NCBI GenBank assembly: GCA_963971225.1
Contig: OZ020267.1
Location: 104,092,392 to 104,156,391 of the forward strand
Length of the DNA: 64,000 nt
Source: Melieria omissa
Lineage: Eukaryota; Arthropoda; Insecta; Diptera; Ulidiidae
Direction of reading: 5' to 3'
Shown here: piece after piece, positions 47,537-59,272 of the stretch
Numbering within the stretch: the stretch's first letter is position 1
Layout: each line of letters starts with the position of its first letter
The notes under the pieces: generated by a model
The model's input: only the letters and a program-made list of their open reading frames with translations
What the model was told of the DNA's origin: nothing
Database searches by the model: none
Made by a program: the position numbers and the translations under genes

Positions 47537-50500
47537 TTATCCAGCTTCTTCCTGCACTCTTAGCTCTGTGTTCTCTTCGCTGTCTGGCATCACTACACCA
47601 AACGTGGGATTCTCAATCAATCGCACACTTTGCTTATCACTTAGGCGTCTTCGTCCCAGTTCACGAAACACCAAAACGGCGGCTAAAAGGCAGAGTGCAA
47701 GCAGCAACAACGTCATGGCGCCAATGGTCCAACGTGACACCTTCACACTGCTGCAAAAGACAAAAACAGAGAGAGTCCGTTTAGATGAGGAACCAAAAAT
47801 TTCGATTTTTTCATAAACGGAGACCATAACAAAAGTCTATTTTTTACACTCTCCCTATTCTCTGTAAATTCTATTTCAAATTTGCTCCTAACCAACCATA
47901 TACTCCCCACAATCGCCACACAACTCTTCCCTCAGCTCATCGTTTTACTCACCAGTCTCACTTCCCCCTTAGCGCAGTCAAAAACCGCTGCCTTCGAACT
48001 CACCTCACAACAATGCGCTCTTTTGTTACGCCATCCGCCACGCACATGCCGCGCCGTTCGTTGTACACGAGACCCACCGTGCACTGGCACACCCCATCCG
48101 GGCCGCAGCTGCCGCCATGACAGTTCCACTCGCTGCAGTAGGGCACACACTCGGCCAGGCCGCTGTCGTTGCTGATGCTCGAGCGAAAGCCCATGTCGCA
48201 GCTGCACACGTTCGGCGCAATGCAGCGGCCGTGCGCGCACGACTGCTCGCAGATCGGTGCGCACTCGTTACTGCTGCCGTTCAGAAACCGGTAGCCATCC
48301 AGGCAGACGCACTCGTTCGGTCGCCGGCACTCGGCATTGATGCATGTCTGCCAGCAGTTGGCCTGGCAGCGGTGCGGCTCGCTCGCGTTCTTCACGCTGT
48401 AGTTGTCGTCGCACTGGCACTTGTTGGGCGCAACGCACTTGGCGTTCTCGCAGGACGGGCGACAGTGCGCAATGCACAGGTTGCGATGCTTCGTCTCCAC
48501 GTAGCCGTCCCAGCACTCGCACGTGTCCGGATCGACGCAGTTGCTGTTGATGCAGCCGGGCAAGCAGACCGGGTCGCAGATGCCGTTCGAGCCCTTGCGC
48601 AGCTGGAAACCCTCGTAGCAGCGACACACACCGCCCGCCGCGCAGATGCTGTTGATGCACCTTTGCGCGCAGTACGGCTCGCACTTGCCCGTCAGCCACT
48701 TCTTGGTGTAGCCCTCCTCGCAGTTGCAGATGCCCGGCGCAATGCACTGGCCGTGGCCGCAGTCGAAGTTGCACACCGGGTCGCACTGGTTGGGAAAGTT
48801 GGAGTTGGGCTTGTAGCCGTTGAAGCAGCGGCACGTCTCGGGCGCAGTGCAGGTGCCGTGTATGCACGTCTTGCTGCACACCGGTATGCAATGGTAGTAG
48901 AGCAGCGACTGGTAGCCCGCGTTGCAGGTGCACACGCCCGGGCTGCTGCAGACGCCGTTCTTGCAGCCCTTGACGCACAGCGGCTCGCACACTGTTTCGC
49001 TGCCATTGCGATAGACGTAGCCGCTATTGCAGCTGCACGTGTCCGGCGCCGAGCAGTAACCATTGACGCAGTCGTCGCGGCATTGCGGCGCACACTTGTG
49101 CGCCTCGATCTTCTTGTAGCCGTCGTGGCACTCGCAGCGGCCCGGCTCGCTGCAGAAGCCATTCTCGCAGCCCTGGGCGCAGCTGGGCTCGCACGACGAA
49201 CGCGACCCGTTGCGATAGACGTGGCCGTCGAAGCAGCTGCACTGATTTGGCGCCGTGCAGTGGGCATTCACGCACTTGTCCCTGCAAACGGGCGCGCAGC
49301 CCTCCGACTTGAGGCCGCTTAGATTGTTGTAGCCCAGCTTGCAGGCGCACACCTCCGGCTCGCGGCAGACGCCGTTCGCGCAGCCGCTCGAGCACACCGG
49401 GTCGCACTTGCTGATCGAGCCCAGACGCAGCACATAGCCGGCATTGCAGGTGCACTCGTTGGGTCCGCTGCATTGGCCGTTCTCGCAGGGCTCTTCGCAC
49501 ACAGGCTGACAGCGGCCCAGCGTCTCGTTGCGCTCGTAGCCAAAGTTGCAGGTGCACTTTGCGGGCGAGTCGCAGCGCCCGTTGGTGCAGTCCGTGAGGC
49601 ACTTGGTCTCGCACTCGGTCTGGCTGCCGTTGACAAAGTTAAAGCCCGGCAGACAAGTGCAGACGTTGGGCGCGGTGCAATTGCCGTTGATACACGGCTC
49701 TCGGCAATCCGGCACACAAACGGAACGATTCTGCAGATTGGTGTAGCCGGCGCCGCATCGACAGATATCGGGATAGAGGCATTCGCCTGTCTTGCAGTCA
49801 ATGCACTTTGGGTGACAGTCGCTGCAATGTGAAATATATAAATAAATTATTAAATATGCCATTAATTAGACAATGCTGATAAGACGGCAATCGCTGAATG
49901 AACTGTTGTCGAGACAAATGTACCAAATGGTGGAAGGTCATTTGTAGGGACAAGTGTGAGAATATAAAAAGCCATATCGATGGGTTCTGAATCGAGGCAG
50001 TGGAACTTACTCGTCTTTAGTTTTTCGCTCATAGCCATCACAGCAGACTTCCTCCATGTCCGTGTAGGTCTAGAAAGAATTCAATGCAAAGTTTTCACAT
50101 TTTCTGAAGTCATGTTTAATTATGGACTCACCTCTTTGACGGTGCGCAACACGAGCGGATTGTAAGTGGGTGCAGCGCAGTCGGCAGTTGTACAGTTTCC
50201 ATCGACAGGATACTTTCGCATTGTAACCAATGAAACGCGCACTTTAGTTTGTCTGAAAATAAACACAAGAATTTTAAATTGAAGTGTGTTTGATTGTCTC
50301 CTACTGACGATGATGATGATGTTAGGATGAACAGGAAGGTTACAAGCTTTGCATAGCACTCGGTACATGTGAGGCTAGGAGAAGGGAAAGGATAGGAAAG
50401 GAGAGTGTGAGTGTTTTTTTGTGTACGCAACGCTGCTTTTTTCCAACATGTGTTACAACAGTGATCATCTACAGTGAGCATCTACAGTGAGGGGATGAAA

Positions 50501-51814
50501 AATGAGGGGACCTACTGTTCAACGCCGAATCCGAACGGTAGTTGGCAGTTATTCTTTCACTCTTGAAGGTTTTTGCCATTGTCTGCCAAGAGCGATTCTT
50601 GTAATTCTCATCTGCTTTATGTGAATAGCGGTAGAAGTAGATGAGCGCTGCACCAGCCCGAGCTGGGACTCGAACCTAGGGATTTCGTATGGGAAGTCAG
50701 CGCATTACCCACTATGCTATCAATGCCGATGCATGTCCAATCAAGCAACTCGTAGCAAGTAGACTTGCGATATGTCTGAACTTGGAATGAACCGAAGAGA
50801 AGACTACAATATATATAGACAATATATAGATAACTACACCACGTGGCACATTCTTTGTCGTTACGTGCTTTTAAAATTTGCAACCATCCGGTGATTGTTG
50901 TTGTTATTATTGTTGTTGCGGTTGTCAGTTGCATTGCTCTTCTTCTACCAACAACCTCTTCTTTGCCACACAATTCTCAATACTACTAAATAGAAGACTA
51001 CATTTTGGGCCACTATCATGTGTTCGTTCCGGTAATTGGAGATCGACAGCTAAGACGGTCTCAGTATCTCTGTTGGAAGGACCAAGTTGAACACGTCCTA
51101 TCATCGCTTGGTGTGACCAGCTGCAGCAAAGCAGAGACGCCTGGAGATATCTTTTGCGACAGGTCGTAATCCGGTAATGGTAAGGGGGTTTTATGGCTAG
51201 TTGGATAAGTACTTCATGGACCTTTTTGAAACTATACTTGAACTTTCCAGGTAATCTTAACTAACACCATGAAATCTTATGGACAAATGTTCTTAAGGGA
51301 TTTCCTTTCTTTGGGTATATTTTTGAGTTCTTATAAGGTCTTTGACACAACAGGACTTCTTAAGACGCAGGGTGACTGAATCCTTAGTCTTTCTTTAGTC
51401 TAATTCTTCATTACGAATCATAAGGCAATGTGTACAATTGATTCTGACCAGAAAAATAAGTAATGTGGTCTTAGTCCCAATAGAACTTCATAGGCTGTGG
51501 GGCCTAGGCAACTGTATTAGTAATGTTTACCTAATCAGCATCAAGAACAAATACGAATATTCATGGAAAGAAAGCAGTAATATGCTTGTCTGATGTAATT
51601 GAAAAGAAAGGATCATCCAGGCTCTTGAAGCTGATTCAGCGCACATCAACTGCAGCTAATTGCTTTTAAGATAAAACATTCAAATTAGTCGAAAAGACCC
51701 GCTTTTTTTCAACACTTACGGCACTTTTTCCACGCAAGCCAAAATTGTGTTAAATTGCATTAGTAAAATGCCACAAACAATTACAAACTGCTGCATTTTT
51801 GTCGCTTTAAACAT
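47537..51814 (-). CDS. NimC2: Nimrod C-type receptor with 17 NIM repeats (NimC2-like)
   Basis: Minus-strand exons 51814-51720, 50252-50132, 50069-50011, 49821-48004, 47750-47537 total 2307 nt, or 768 aa. Exon 1 encodes a signal peptide ending near ILAC; a second in-frame ATG at 51796 (ACAAAAATG) has the better fly start context. Exon 3 carries CCDGY (residues ~81-85), the CCxGY motif. Exon 4 holds 17 NIM modules, all diverged from one another (first CHPKCIDC, last CVPYCSEWNC). Exon 5 gives a membrane helix (TIGAMTLLLLALCLLAAVLVF) and a 43-residue tail with an ENPTFGVV motif and an acidic end. The family acts in haemocyte binding and engulfment. Its position beside a NimC1-like gene and its length support NimC2, but another NimC paralogue is possible. 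Confidence 0.75.
50520..50735 (-). repeat. tRNA-related SINE in intron 1 of the NimC2-like gene
   Basis: On the minus strand TAGCATAGTGGGTAATGCG (A-box-like, about 50707-50725) is followed by GGTTCGAGTCCCAGC (B box, about 50666-50680) and the body shared with 2510-2725. Best preserved of three copies. It sits in the 1467-nt intron between exons 1 and 2, which otherwise shows nothing. Confidence 0.65.
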
Positions 51815-53554
51815 TGCACTCGATTAAGTTTTAAGAAAAATTATAATTTGTTGTAATATAATATTATTTTTTTTTATTTTTAAATATTAAAAATTTATTA
51901 TTATTTTTAATCCCTATCACAATTTAATTACACTTTTATTTCTATTTAAGTAATAATAAATCCAAGTCCTGTTCAGCACTCAAATCGCAATGTTCACTTT
52001 AACATTTTATTAATAATTAAATAAATCTATTAAAATTTATTCGATGTACACAGCACAACCGCTGGAATTAACGTTCTTTGCGCGAATAATTTAAATGACA
52101 ATTTTCCATAGCGTTATTTGCAATTAATTCTGTAGAAGATTGTCTGCGCCCGGTTACTATCAGCCATTATCATTGAAATGATGCAAAAATAAAGGAAGAA
52201 GAAGTGCAAAAACAAAAACAATACAAATATACCCAACAACATCTACACACTCAACTCAGATGCAAACATTCTATCATTGGGGGCAATAAATGCAGCAAAT
52301 TCATTGAACTTTCATTTGCCGCACGCCTGTTGTCTCTTTCGCACTCATGTGCTGAGCGTTGCAGGCGAGTGGATGAGATGCCATCAGGATGCTTTCATTG
52401 ACTTTCGCTTTACTTTTGGTGCAATCGCGTGTTTCTAGGTCTTTTGCATAGCCTGCAAATGCTTTTGACCGATCCAGAGTGCTTCCAGCACGTCAATTTG
52501 ACGCGTTTTTAATTGCGGACTCGATACGTTTCTAAAGCTGTTGAGATTTGATAAGCGCGTATTGAGGTCAGTGGCTTGATTAAGTCGATGCGAAGTCTCT
52601 GTTGTTGATAACTGAAGTCATTGAAGCGGAGATTTGCGATCAACACTTTCACTTTCTATGTCAATGCAAGTAGTAAGCGTACATATATTGAAATAGATCA
52701 GGGAAGAAGGGTTGAAAGCGCGATAGCATCACATCGAATGAGTTAGCAAGAACAATAATAAGTCGTGAATCAAGCGACAGCGTCAAGTCACTGTTGACAA
52801 CTGTAGTACCCAGGCAGTGAGGGAATTTTATAGTATCGAATCTCTAAATGAAGTCGACCTAGAACACGGAGACCTCCAGGTGATACAATGAGATCATTTA
52901 AGTAAAAGCCTTCTTTCGATTAACTAAAAAACACTATGAAAGTGTCTGATTAGGAGAGTTTCAAAAGTAATGCTTCAAAGAAATATTCTCCGTAAAATAA
53001 TTGGCTTCCTAATTAGCTCAGTAAGACCCCAAAAATCTTCAGTGTTGAGATGTGTTCATAATTCAAAGGTAAAATTTGTCAAAAGTATAAACAATTGATC
53101 AATATGAGCCTCGTAACAGTGCTACAGTACTAGTACTGATATCAACATCAGAGGCCAAGATTACCAGACTACTCTCAGAGATCGCGCTGCAACAGCGACA
53201 TACTATAGTTCTATGTAGTTAGTCAAAGATTTAATTTACTGTACTTGGGCTCTACAAATGCTAGTCGGAATGAAGTAATCTCTCGATAATCTCTCGATAG
53301 ATGAAACAAAAGCACACTTTAAGTTATTTTTGAAAGATCAGATAGTGATACTCCATATCATCCATAAGGTTCTTTTTTCGCGCAGTAGGTAGAAATCCTT
53401 GAAAGATACTGGAGCCACCCAACCGCATGCCGGATTCGTACCAACTAAATTCACCCCTTGTTAAGCTTTCATTCCCTCTGCGAAATTACCGCTAAGAATC
53501 GTATCGCAGAGAGGGTTCCATAGGTCTTCGAACCCAGTTTTTTGTATTAAAACA
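51815..53554. other. Intergenic, upstream of the NimC2-like gene
   Basis: AT-rich just upstream of 51814, then unique sequence of mixed composition. No Inr+DPE pair could be placed for the NimC2-like gene, and no gene or repeat was recognised. Confidence 0.45.
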
Positions 53555-53665
53555 TACGCGCAGGGAACCCTCATCATACATTGTGTTGGTTCAAAAAGGA
53601 TATACAAGTTAGGAGATATGGTTTAGAGCGAAGTGGTTATGGACTCTTGTGTTGAACTCATCACC
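53555..53665 (-). mobile_element. LINE 3' end fragment, diverged copy
   Basis: Shares CGCGCAGGG, TTGTGTTGGTTCA, AAGGATATA, GTTAGGAGATA and GTTATGGACTCTTG blocks with 20395-20520. Older and more mutated than the copy at 20395-20612. Confidence 0.55.
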
Positions 53666-54169
53666 ATTGAATTGATGAAACTATTGCAATATAGATCTTT
53701 AGGATTCATACCAAAATCGAATCGACCAATAAACATCATAGTGTTTACTTCAGTAAGTAACCCTTAAAACTTCTCATGACGACGTGGGTACTTAACTCAA
53801 GCATCAGTCGTTTTGATAGCATAACCCAATGACCTAAGTGCGGTGTCTCTCTAATGGTTTCGGTCTCGTTATACGAAACTAAAACGGCCAGACTACTGGA
53901 TAACCTCACGCAACGTATAAATGTTTATATAAGAAGCCACTAAGCCATCTCGATTCCTTCAACTTTTCACTTACGAAAGGCTGAATTTTCAATAGTTTTC
54001 GAAGCTGAACTAAAAGAGTATGTTATGTCTTTGGTGGTTAGATTAAAGAACACTTGGCATAATTTTTGGGTTACAACGGGTCTCATGTAAAAAACTCCTT
54101 ACCCAGACTGCTGTTTCAATTATGAAGAAACTTTTTCAAAATAAAAAACCATTTGCATTAAATTGGAGG

Positions 54170-55250
54170 TGAAAATCCGGATGTGACCTCGTTCCTAGTC
54201 GGCCTTGAAGATGGATATTTTGGAGATCTTCAGTTGGTTTTTAGTGGTTTTAAAGATGAAAACCTTGAATATTAGGGCTTCATTTCCCATGTAGCTTGTA
54301 TATAAAATCTTTGAAGGTCGAAGGTGATTGGTGAAATCTTTTACTATCTTGGGTTGGTTTTCAGTGCACCTTGAACATGAAATATTTGAAGATATAAGGT
54401 TTTTTTCAAGTGAACTATCTAAGTAGAAACCTTGAAGATCAGGGCTTGGTTTCTAGGGCACTTTAGATATAAGTCTTTGATAATCTAAATTCTAGTGAAC
54501 TGTGGAGATGGAATCCTTGAAGATCTCAAGTTGGTTTCTATTGCATTTTGAAAATGGAAACCTAGAAGACCATGGTTTGCTTTTGCAGGTACTGGACATG
54601 GAAGCCTTGAAGATTTGGATTTGGTTTCTAGGGCACATTGGATATAAATCTTTGATGATCTAAAATTCTAGTGAACTGTGGAGATGGAATCCTTAAAGAA
54701 CTCAATTTGGTTTCTATTGCATTTTGAAAATGGAAACCTAGAAGACCAGGCAGAAACCTGGAAGACCTTGAAGATCTGGGCTTGGTTTCTAGTACATCTT
54801 GAATAGGAAATATTAACAAGTCTAAGTTTGGTTTTAAGTGGATTTTAAAAATGAAAACCTTGAAAATCACGGTTGGAGTTGAAAATCTCATATATCTGAC
54901 CTTGGGTTTTAATGAATTTTCGAGCTGAAAATCTTAAATATCTAAGCATGGCTTCTAGGGCATCTTGGATATGAAATGTTCAATGATCTCGATTTGGTTT
55001 CTACTGCAACTTGACGATGGAAACCTTGAGTATCTGGGCTTGGTTTCTAGTACATCTTGGATTGGAAATATTTAAGATCATAGTCTTGAAGATCAAGACC
55101 TGATTTGTAGTGCACCTTGGGTATGAAATATTTTAAAATCTGAGGTTGGTTTTTACTGTACTTTGGAGATGAGAACCTTGAAGATGAGAGCTTTGTTTCT
55201 AACTAATCCACATTGGAGATGGAAAATTCAAAGATCTGAACTTGGTTTTG
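54170..55250 (+). repeat. Degenerate minisatellite, unit about 55-60 bp with ~175-bp higher order
   Basis: Blocks CCTTGAAGATCT, TTGGTTTCTAG and GCACCTTGGATATGAAA alternate throughout. A larger segment starting near GATCTAAATTCTAGTGAACT recurs at about 54483 and 54657. The short open frames here have no domain. Confidence 0.7.
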
Positions 55251-55653
55251 TTAGATTCACATAGAACGCTGGATGATTTGTACTTCCACTGGTTACGCAC
55301 TGATGGGTTGAATCACTCTCAATCAGGACAGTCGACTGTGAGTGAGGTCCAGAAGAGCTGCAAGAAACACTTAGAGCATGAAAACGCCCCGTGTGATACC
55401 ATCTGAAAAAAAAACGGGGTCTCTTGGTCCTTTATTTGTTTTCTAAAATAAAATGAATCTAGCTGAGGTAAAAGAAGAAACAATTTTTTTGTGTATAATT
55501 TATTTACTATGTCAGGCCTTAAATTGCACAAATCATTAGTACATATATAATACATACATCAATACATCATATACTTGCAACGCTCATAAAGGCGAAGATT
55601 TCATTGCCGAATATTTTCATGCCGCCGCTTGTTGCTCCACTGTGCAGCTCTTT

Positions 55654-56272
55654 TCAATATACGAAAATCTGACTGCGATCCAAGTAGTATGAGGTGCTCG
55701 ACAATATGCGCGTATTCTCCGCTATCAGACAAAACACACACACACAAACACAAATACAATAAAACAGCTCTTTTGTTGAAAAATATTTATAAGAATTTGC
55801 CTGCGTACTCTCCCAGTCGGCGGTGTGCCGCTCGATGTGACGCCGCCATAAAAAATGCGTAGCCAAGGCCACCATCAGCAGCAGAACAACAGTGACAGTC
55901 GCTATGATTGGGCCGTCGTACGAATGCAGCCACATGGCGGTTTCGTCAGCGGCGGCCGTCTCATCATCAACGTCATCCGGCCGGTCGTCGATGTCGGGCA
56001 GCATGGAAGCATCGGCAACGCCCACCAAAACGGAATCGGCCATGCCGGCAGGTGGCAGCAATATGTCCAATTCGTTTGCTGTGAAGTTGTGTAAAAGTTA
56101 TGTAAAACTTTTTAGATATTTTCTGGAAAATTTATTTATTTTTATAATTTTCTTTACCTGCCAATGCGCTGCTGCTGGTTGCTGCTGCGTTTGCTGCTTC
56201 TGTTGCTTCGGTGGTATTGCACCGCACTGCACTGAGCAACAGTGCGCAGCCTAGTAAAATTACAATCAACAT
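55654..56272 (-). CDS. Small single-pass type I membrane protein, family not recognised
   Basis: Minus-strand exons 56272-56158, 56078-55809 and 55721-55654 give 453 nt, or 150 aa. Exon 1 is a signal peptide (MLIVILLGCALLLSAVRC) followed by an Ala/Ser/Thr stretch. Exon 2 is an acidic ectodomain (DIDDRPDDVDDE) and one membrane helix (~95-116, PIIATVTVVLLLMVALATHFL), then a basic stop-transfer RRHIERH. Exon 3 ends the tail in RSQIFVY. There are no cysteine modules. It lies between two Nimrod-type genes on the same strand, so a surface or haemocyte role is possible but only by position. The 87-nt second intron (donor GTACGC) has no stop in frame, so its retention would simply add 29 residues. 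AATAAA is at 55504-55499 on the minus strand. Confidence 0.55.
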
Positions 56273-56305
56273 TGCGTTGTCGAAACGTGAAATGTTTGTA
56301 TGACT

Positions 56306-56973
56306 GACCGGCGACGTTGTCTCTTAGCGAATGACAGCTGCCAGACGCTCACTGTCCGCTTGTTCATTGTGCAATGCAGTTTGATTGCCCGGTTAAAGGC
56401 TTTGCCTACATGTCCCGATATGTCTTTATCTACTTTTAAGTCTTTCTGGCCATTTTTTAAGGTCCATGTTGCATGTTGCTTTTGTGATAAGGATGCGAAC
56501 GTCTCTGGTGCGTGGAAGTGCAAGAAATGCAAAAAATCTCAGTCTTAATGACTGAAGAACAATTTGTGTCTGATTTTCCAGTCCATGAAGCATGTTTCAC
56601 TTAGCAACAGTTGTTTTTATTAACACTAGAAAGACCGCAAATCTGATATTTCAAAAAGTAAACATCGGATTTGGCTAATTGTGATTGTACAAACCTAATT
56701 ACAAAACTAATTGCAGAACCCAAAAAAAAACATAAAAATCATCAAAGCAAAACTTGATAGAAATACTAAAGAAACTACAGATACCATATTTAAAATTTAA
56801 AAACCGTAAAAATTACCGCAATGGTCTTTCTAGTGTAAATGAAAAAAACCTATTGTATTGAAAGTGCAATTGCATCACCCTGTATGGCACATCTTTTTTG
56901 CTTTTTATTTTAAAATTTCAATTTTCTCCACTTGAAACACATTTCCACTACTCATTTCAGTGGCCAGTTTTAA
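56306..56973. other. Intergenic
   Basis: No gene recognised; two overlapping short frames at about 56266-56548 on opposite strands lack family features. A TCAGTC at about 56302-56307 (minus) could be the initiator of the small membrane gene, but no DPE matches. Confidence 0.4.
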
Positions 56974-57483
56974 CCCTTTCGACCCCAAAGTTGCCTGAGA
57001 GCAACTTCACCTATTTGTCATCTTATAGCAAAAACTACGATTGATTTATGGGTTTAATTCACGTTGGCACCAACAAATTAATATTTTAAGAAGTGAATTC
57101 AAAGCAAATTACATACAATTTTTGTTATCCCAAAAATAAATTCCAATTATTTGCAGTGATATCAGAGCAAGTTTGTGTTCTAATTGAAGACTACGAATTG
57201 GGCGCGTTTGATCAAAACCCCGTTTCTTTAATAATGGTTAAATAAAATCAGAAAGTGATAGTTTTGTATGTTTCCATAAATATTAAATAATTTTTCTGTA
57301 AATAAAAGATATTGATACAAAATTTATTTAACCCTTTGTAAACCAAAATTATTCAAAAGTAAACTAGCCCTAGAACTCTAACAAAGAGGCGTGGCGACTT
57401 CAAAAGTCCTGTGCACACTTCTTAGACAAATGTTTCATGATTTAAATACAAAAAAGTAATATCAAAATTCGGGGTCGAAAGGG
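56974..57483. mobile_element. piggyBac-like MITE, 510 bp
   Basis: Perfect 13-bp inverted ends CCCTTTCGACCCC and GGGGTCGAAAGGG, each bordered by TTAA (56970-56973 and 57484-57487). The CCC start and TTAA target are the piggyBac signature. The interior is AT-rich without a transposase. It lies between the two small membrane-protein genes. Confidence 0.75.
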
Positions 57484-57487
57484 TTAA

Positions 57488-58471
57488 CAGAATGTAATTA
57501 AATTTATTTAAAACCCACCAGACATTTTTTGTTGCCGGCAATAAGAAAACGAGTCGCCCCCGGCAACAAATTTATCGCCGGTAATATCGCCAGCGTATCG
57601 ATTTCGTATCACCAGTCGTTCTAAAACGTCCGCCAAAAGCAACTCGCCGTGACGAAGTTTCTTATTGCCGTGAGGAGTCCTTTTCTTATCGCCTGGACGA
57701 TTCGTTTTCATATCTAAATACATCATATTGTTTGGAAAATTATCAGTTTATAAAAAGTCAGTCAGTTTTGGTTGGGATGTATTTCATTTGCATACAAATA
57801 TTCAATGTTGCTCTCGTTGTTTTGAGCTTGAATCAATGCTGTTGATCAATGAACCGTCGACAAATGAATACAATTTTTTTTTTTAATGCGATCAATCCCA
57901 CTGAAATACAAAATATATCAATTCGATATTTCAAAGTCCTGAAAAACAACGTGTTTTTGGGACTTGTTGCTAATTTGTCACTGCGGCAATAAATTGGCAA
58001 GTCGCCAATTTGTTGCCACTGACGATTGTTGCATATTTCTCACATTTTGCTTGGTGGGAAGGTACTGTTTGAAGTTTCAGTTTACGTTTTTGGAAATTTT
58101 GAAATCATAAAAAATTTCTTTTTTATTTTGTAAATCCGCCTCTTATAGCTACCAACACTAAGCACCAAGTGCAGACGCACCGGAAACGCATAACCTTGAA
58201 AACGGTCGCCATACCTAACATTGAAGATACTCGTACACTCATAAATTCCTTATCGGCTTTTGTGGTTATGTATTGTTGTTGTAATTTATTTGGCAAACAT
58301 TCGTTATGGTCATTTCCTTTAATATTAACAAAAACTATTTTTAAATATTTTTAGAAATGTTGAAATTTTTGCGCTTTCTGCAGTTCAAATGCTTTTACAA
58401 ACTTTAGCACTTTTTCAACTTAATATACATGCAACTTTTCATAGAAATGTCTTTCACTTTGCTGCATCACT
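57488..58471. other. Intergenic with a short palindrome
   Basis: GCAACAAATT/CGGCAATAA motifs recur at 57535-57620. GGCAATAAATTGGC (57985-57998) and GCCAATTTGTTGCC (58004-58017) form a 14-bp stem with one mismatch and a 5-nt loop. A 72-codon minus-strand frame at 57508-57726 has no recognisable domain. Confidence 0.45.
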
Positions 58472-59194
58472 TTACTCATTCGACTTGTGCGCAATGCACA
58501 TCAACATCACCGCTATGGCCAGCACGACCAGCGATACACCGATCCACACGTAGTAGCTCCGAGTGTTTGGTTGTGGTGGCGGTGTTGGTTGTTCCACATC
58601 CACCCACTTTATGTAATGTTGCGGATCGTCAGTGGTGCGTATGAGCGGCCGGCAGCCGCCCTCCTCGTAGATATAGTCCGGCGGGCAACGGTCAGTTGCC
58701 TGGTCCTCCGGCTTGGCTGTGCTGCGCGCCTGTGTCACAATGGGCCCCGCGCCCGAATACTCCTCGTCGTTGGCATCCTCGCTGTCCACGTCGCTGTACT
58801 TGGCGCTGCTTGTTCTTCGCAGCGCCTCCGTTGTGCTGCTCATGGCCGTCGACTCGACATGTGTGGTACGCCTCAGTGGCGGCGGCGTTGTCGATCTGAC
58901 TGGCACACACGCAGCGCCCAATGCGTCGAGCTCGTGGCCAGCTATGCATTCGCAGCGATCAGGTGCCACGCAGTTGGACTTCGGCATGCACGGCACCGTA
59001 CACAGCGACCTGCAGTATGGCAGTCCTGTTTCGAAGGAAAGTTCTTGCGCATAGCCCAGCAGACACTGGCACTTGCTGTCCACACACTCGGCATTCTCCG
59101 GGCAACCGTCCGCGCAGTGCGAGAACATGTGTGCGCAGTCGCCTTGGCACAGCGTCAGCGCCATGCACACAGTTGCAACCATAAACCGAGACAT
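58472..59194 (-). CDS. Short membrane-anchored protein with two NIM-like modules (possible NimC3 equivalent)
   Basis: A single exon of 723 nt, or 240 aa, starts at the ATG at 59194-59192; the frame opens earlier but without an ATG. It has a signal peptide (MSRFMVATVCMALTLC) and two NIM/EGF-like modules, CADGCPENAECVDSKCQC and CTVPCMPKSNCVAPDRCEC. A long Thr/Ser/Pro- and acid-rich stalk follows with RCPPDYIYEEGGC, then one membrane helix near the C-terminus (YVWIGVSLVVLAIAVMLMCI) and a very short tail (AHKSNE). It lacks the CCxGY motif. Size, architecture and position after the NimC2-like gene fit Drosophila NimC3 (about 224 aa from memory), but the assignment is unproven. Confidence 0.7.
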   Translation of the reverse strand: MSRFMVATVCMALTLCQGDCAHMFSHCADGCPENAECVDSKCQCLLGYAQELSFETGLPYCRSLCTVPCMPKSNCVAPDRCECIAGHELDALGAACVPVRSTTPPPLRRTTHVESTAMSSTTEALRRTSSAKYSDVDSEDANDEEYSGAGPIVTQARSTAKPEDQATDRCPPDYIYEEGGCRPLIRTTDDPQHYIKWVDVEQPTPPPQPNTRSYYVWIGVSLVVLAIAVMLMCIAHKSNE

Positions 59195-59238
59195 GATCCG
59201 TGGAAAAGATGTCAACTGCGTCGATTTGTAGATTTGCC

Positions 59239-59272
59239 GATCCGTTGCGTGTCACTCTCACAACTGTACTGA
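59239..59272 (-). promoter_or_regulatory. Inr + DPE core promoter of the short NIM gene
   Basis: Minus-strand TCAGTA initiator (59272-59267, A+1 at 59270) and GGATC at +28 to +32 (59243-59239), matching RGWYV. This predicts a 76-nt 5' UTR. Same architecture as the NimC1-like promoter. Confidence 0.55.

Noticed and set aside
48117..49322. 401-codon plus-strand frame opposite the NimC2-like gene
   Set aside because: Shadow of GC-rich, Cys-patterned coding sequence on the other strand; composition (Ala/Val/Arg) is typical of an antisense shadow.
50666..50725. Genuine tRNA gene on the minus strand
   Set aside because: A and B boxes are present but no cloverleaf closes around them, and the sequence recurs with a long shared body, as expected for a SINE.
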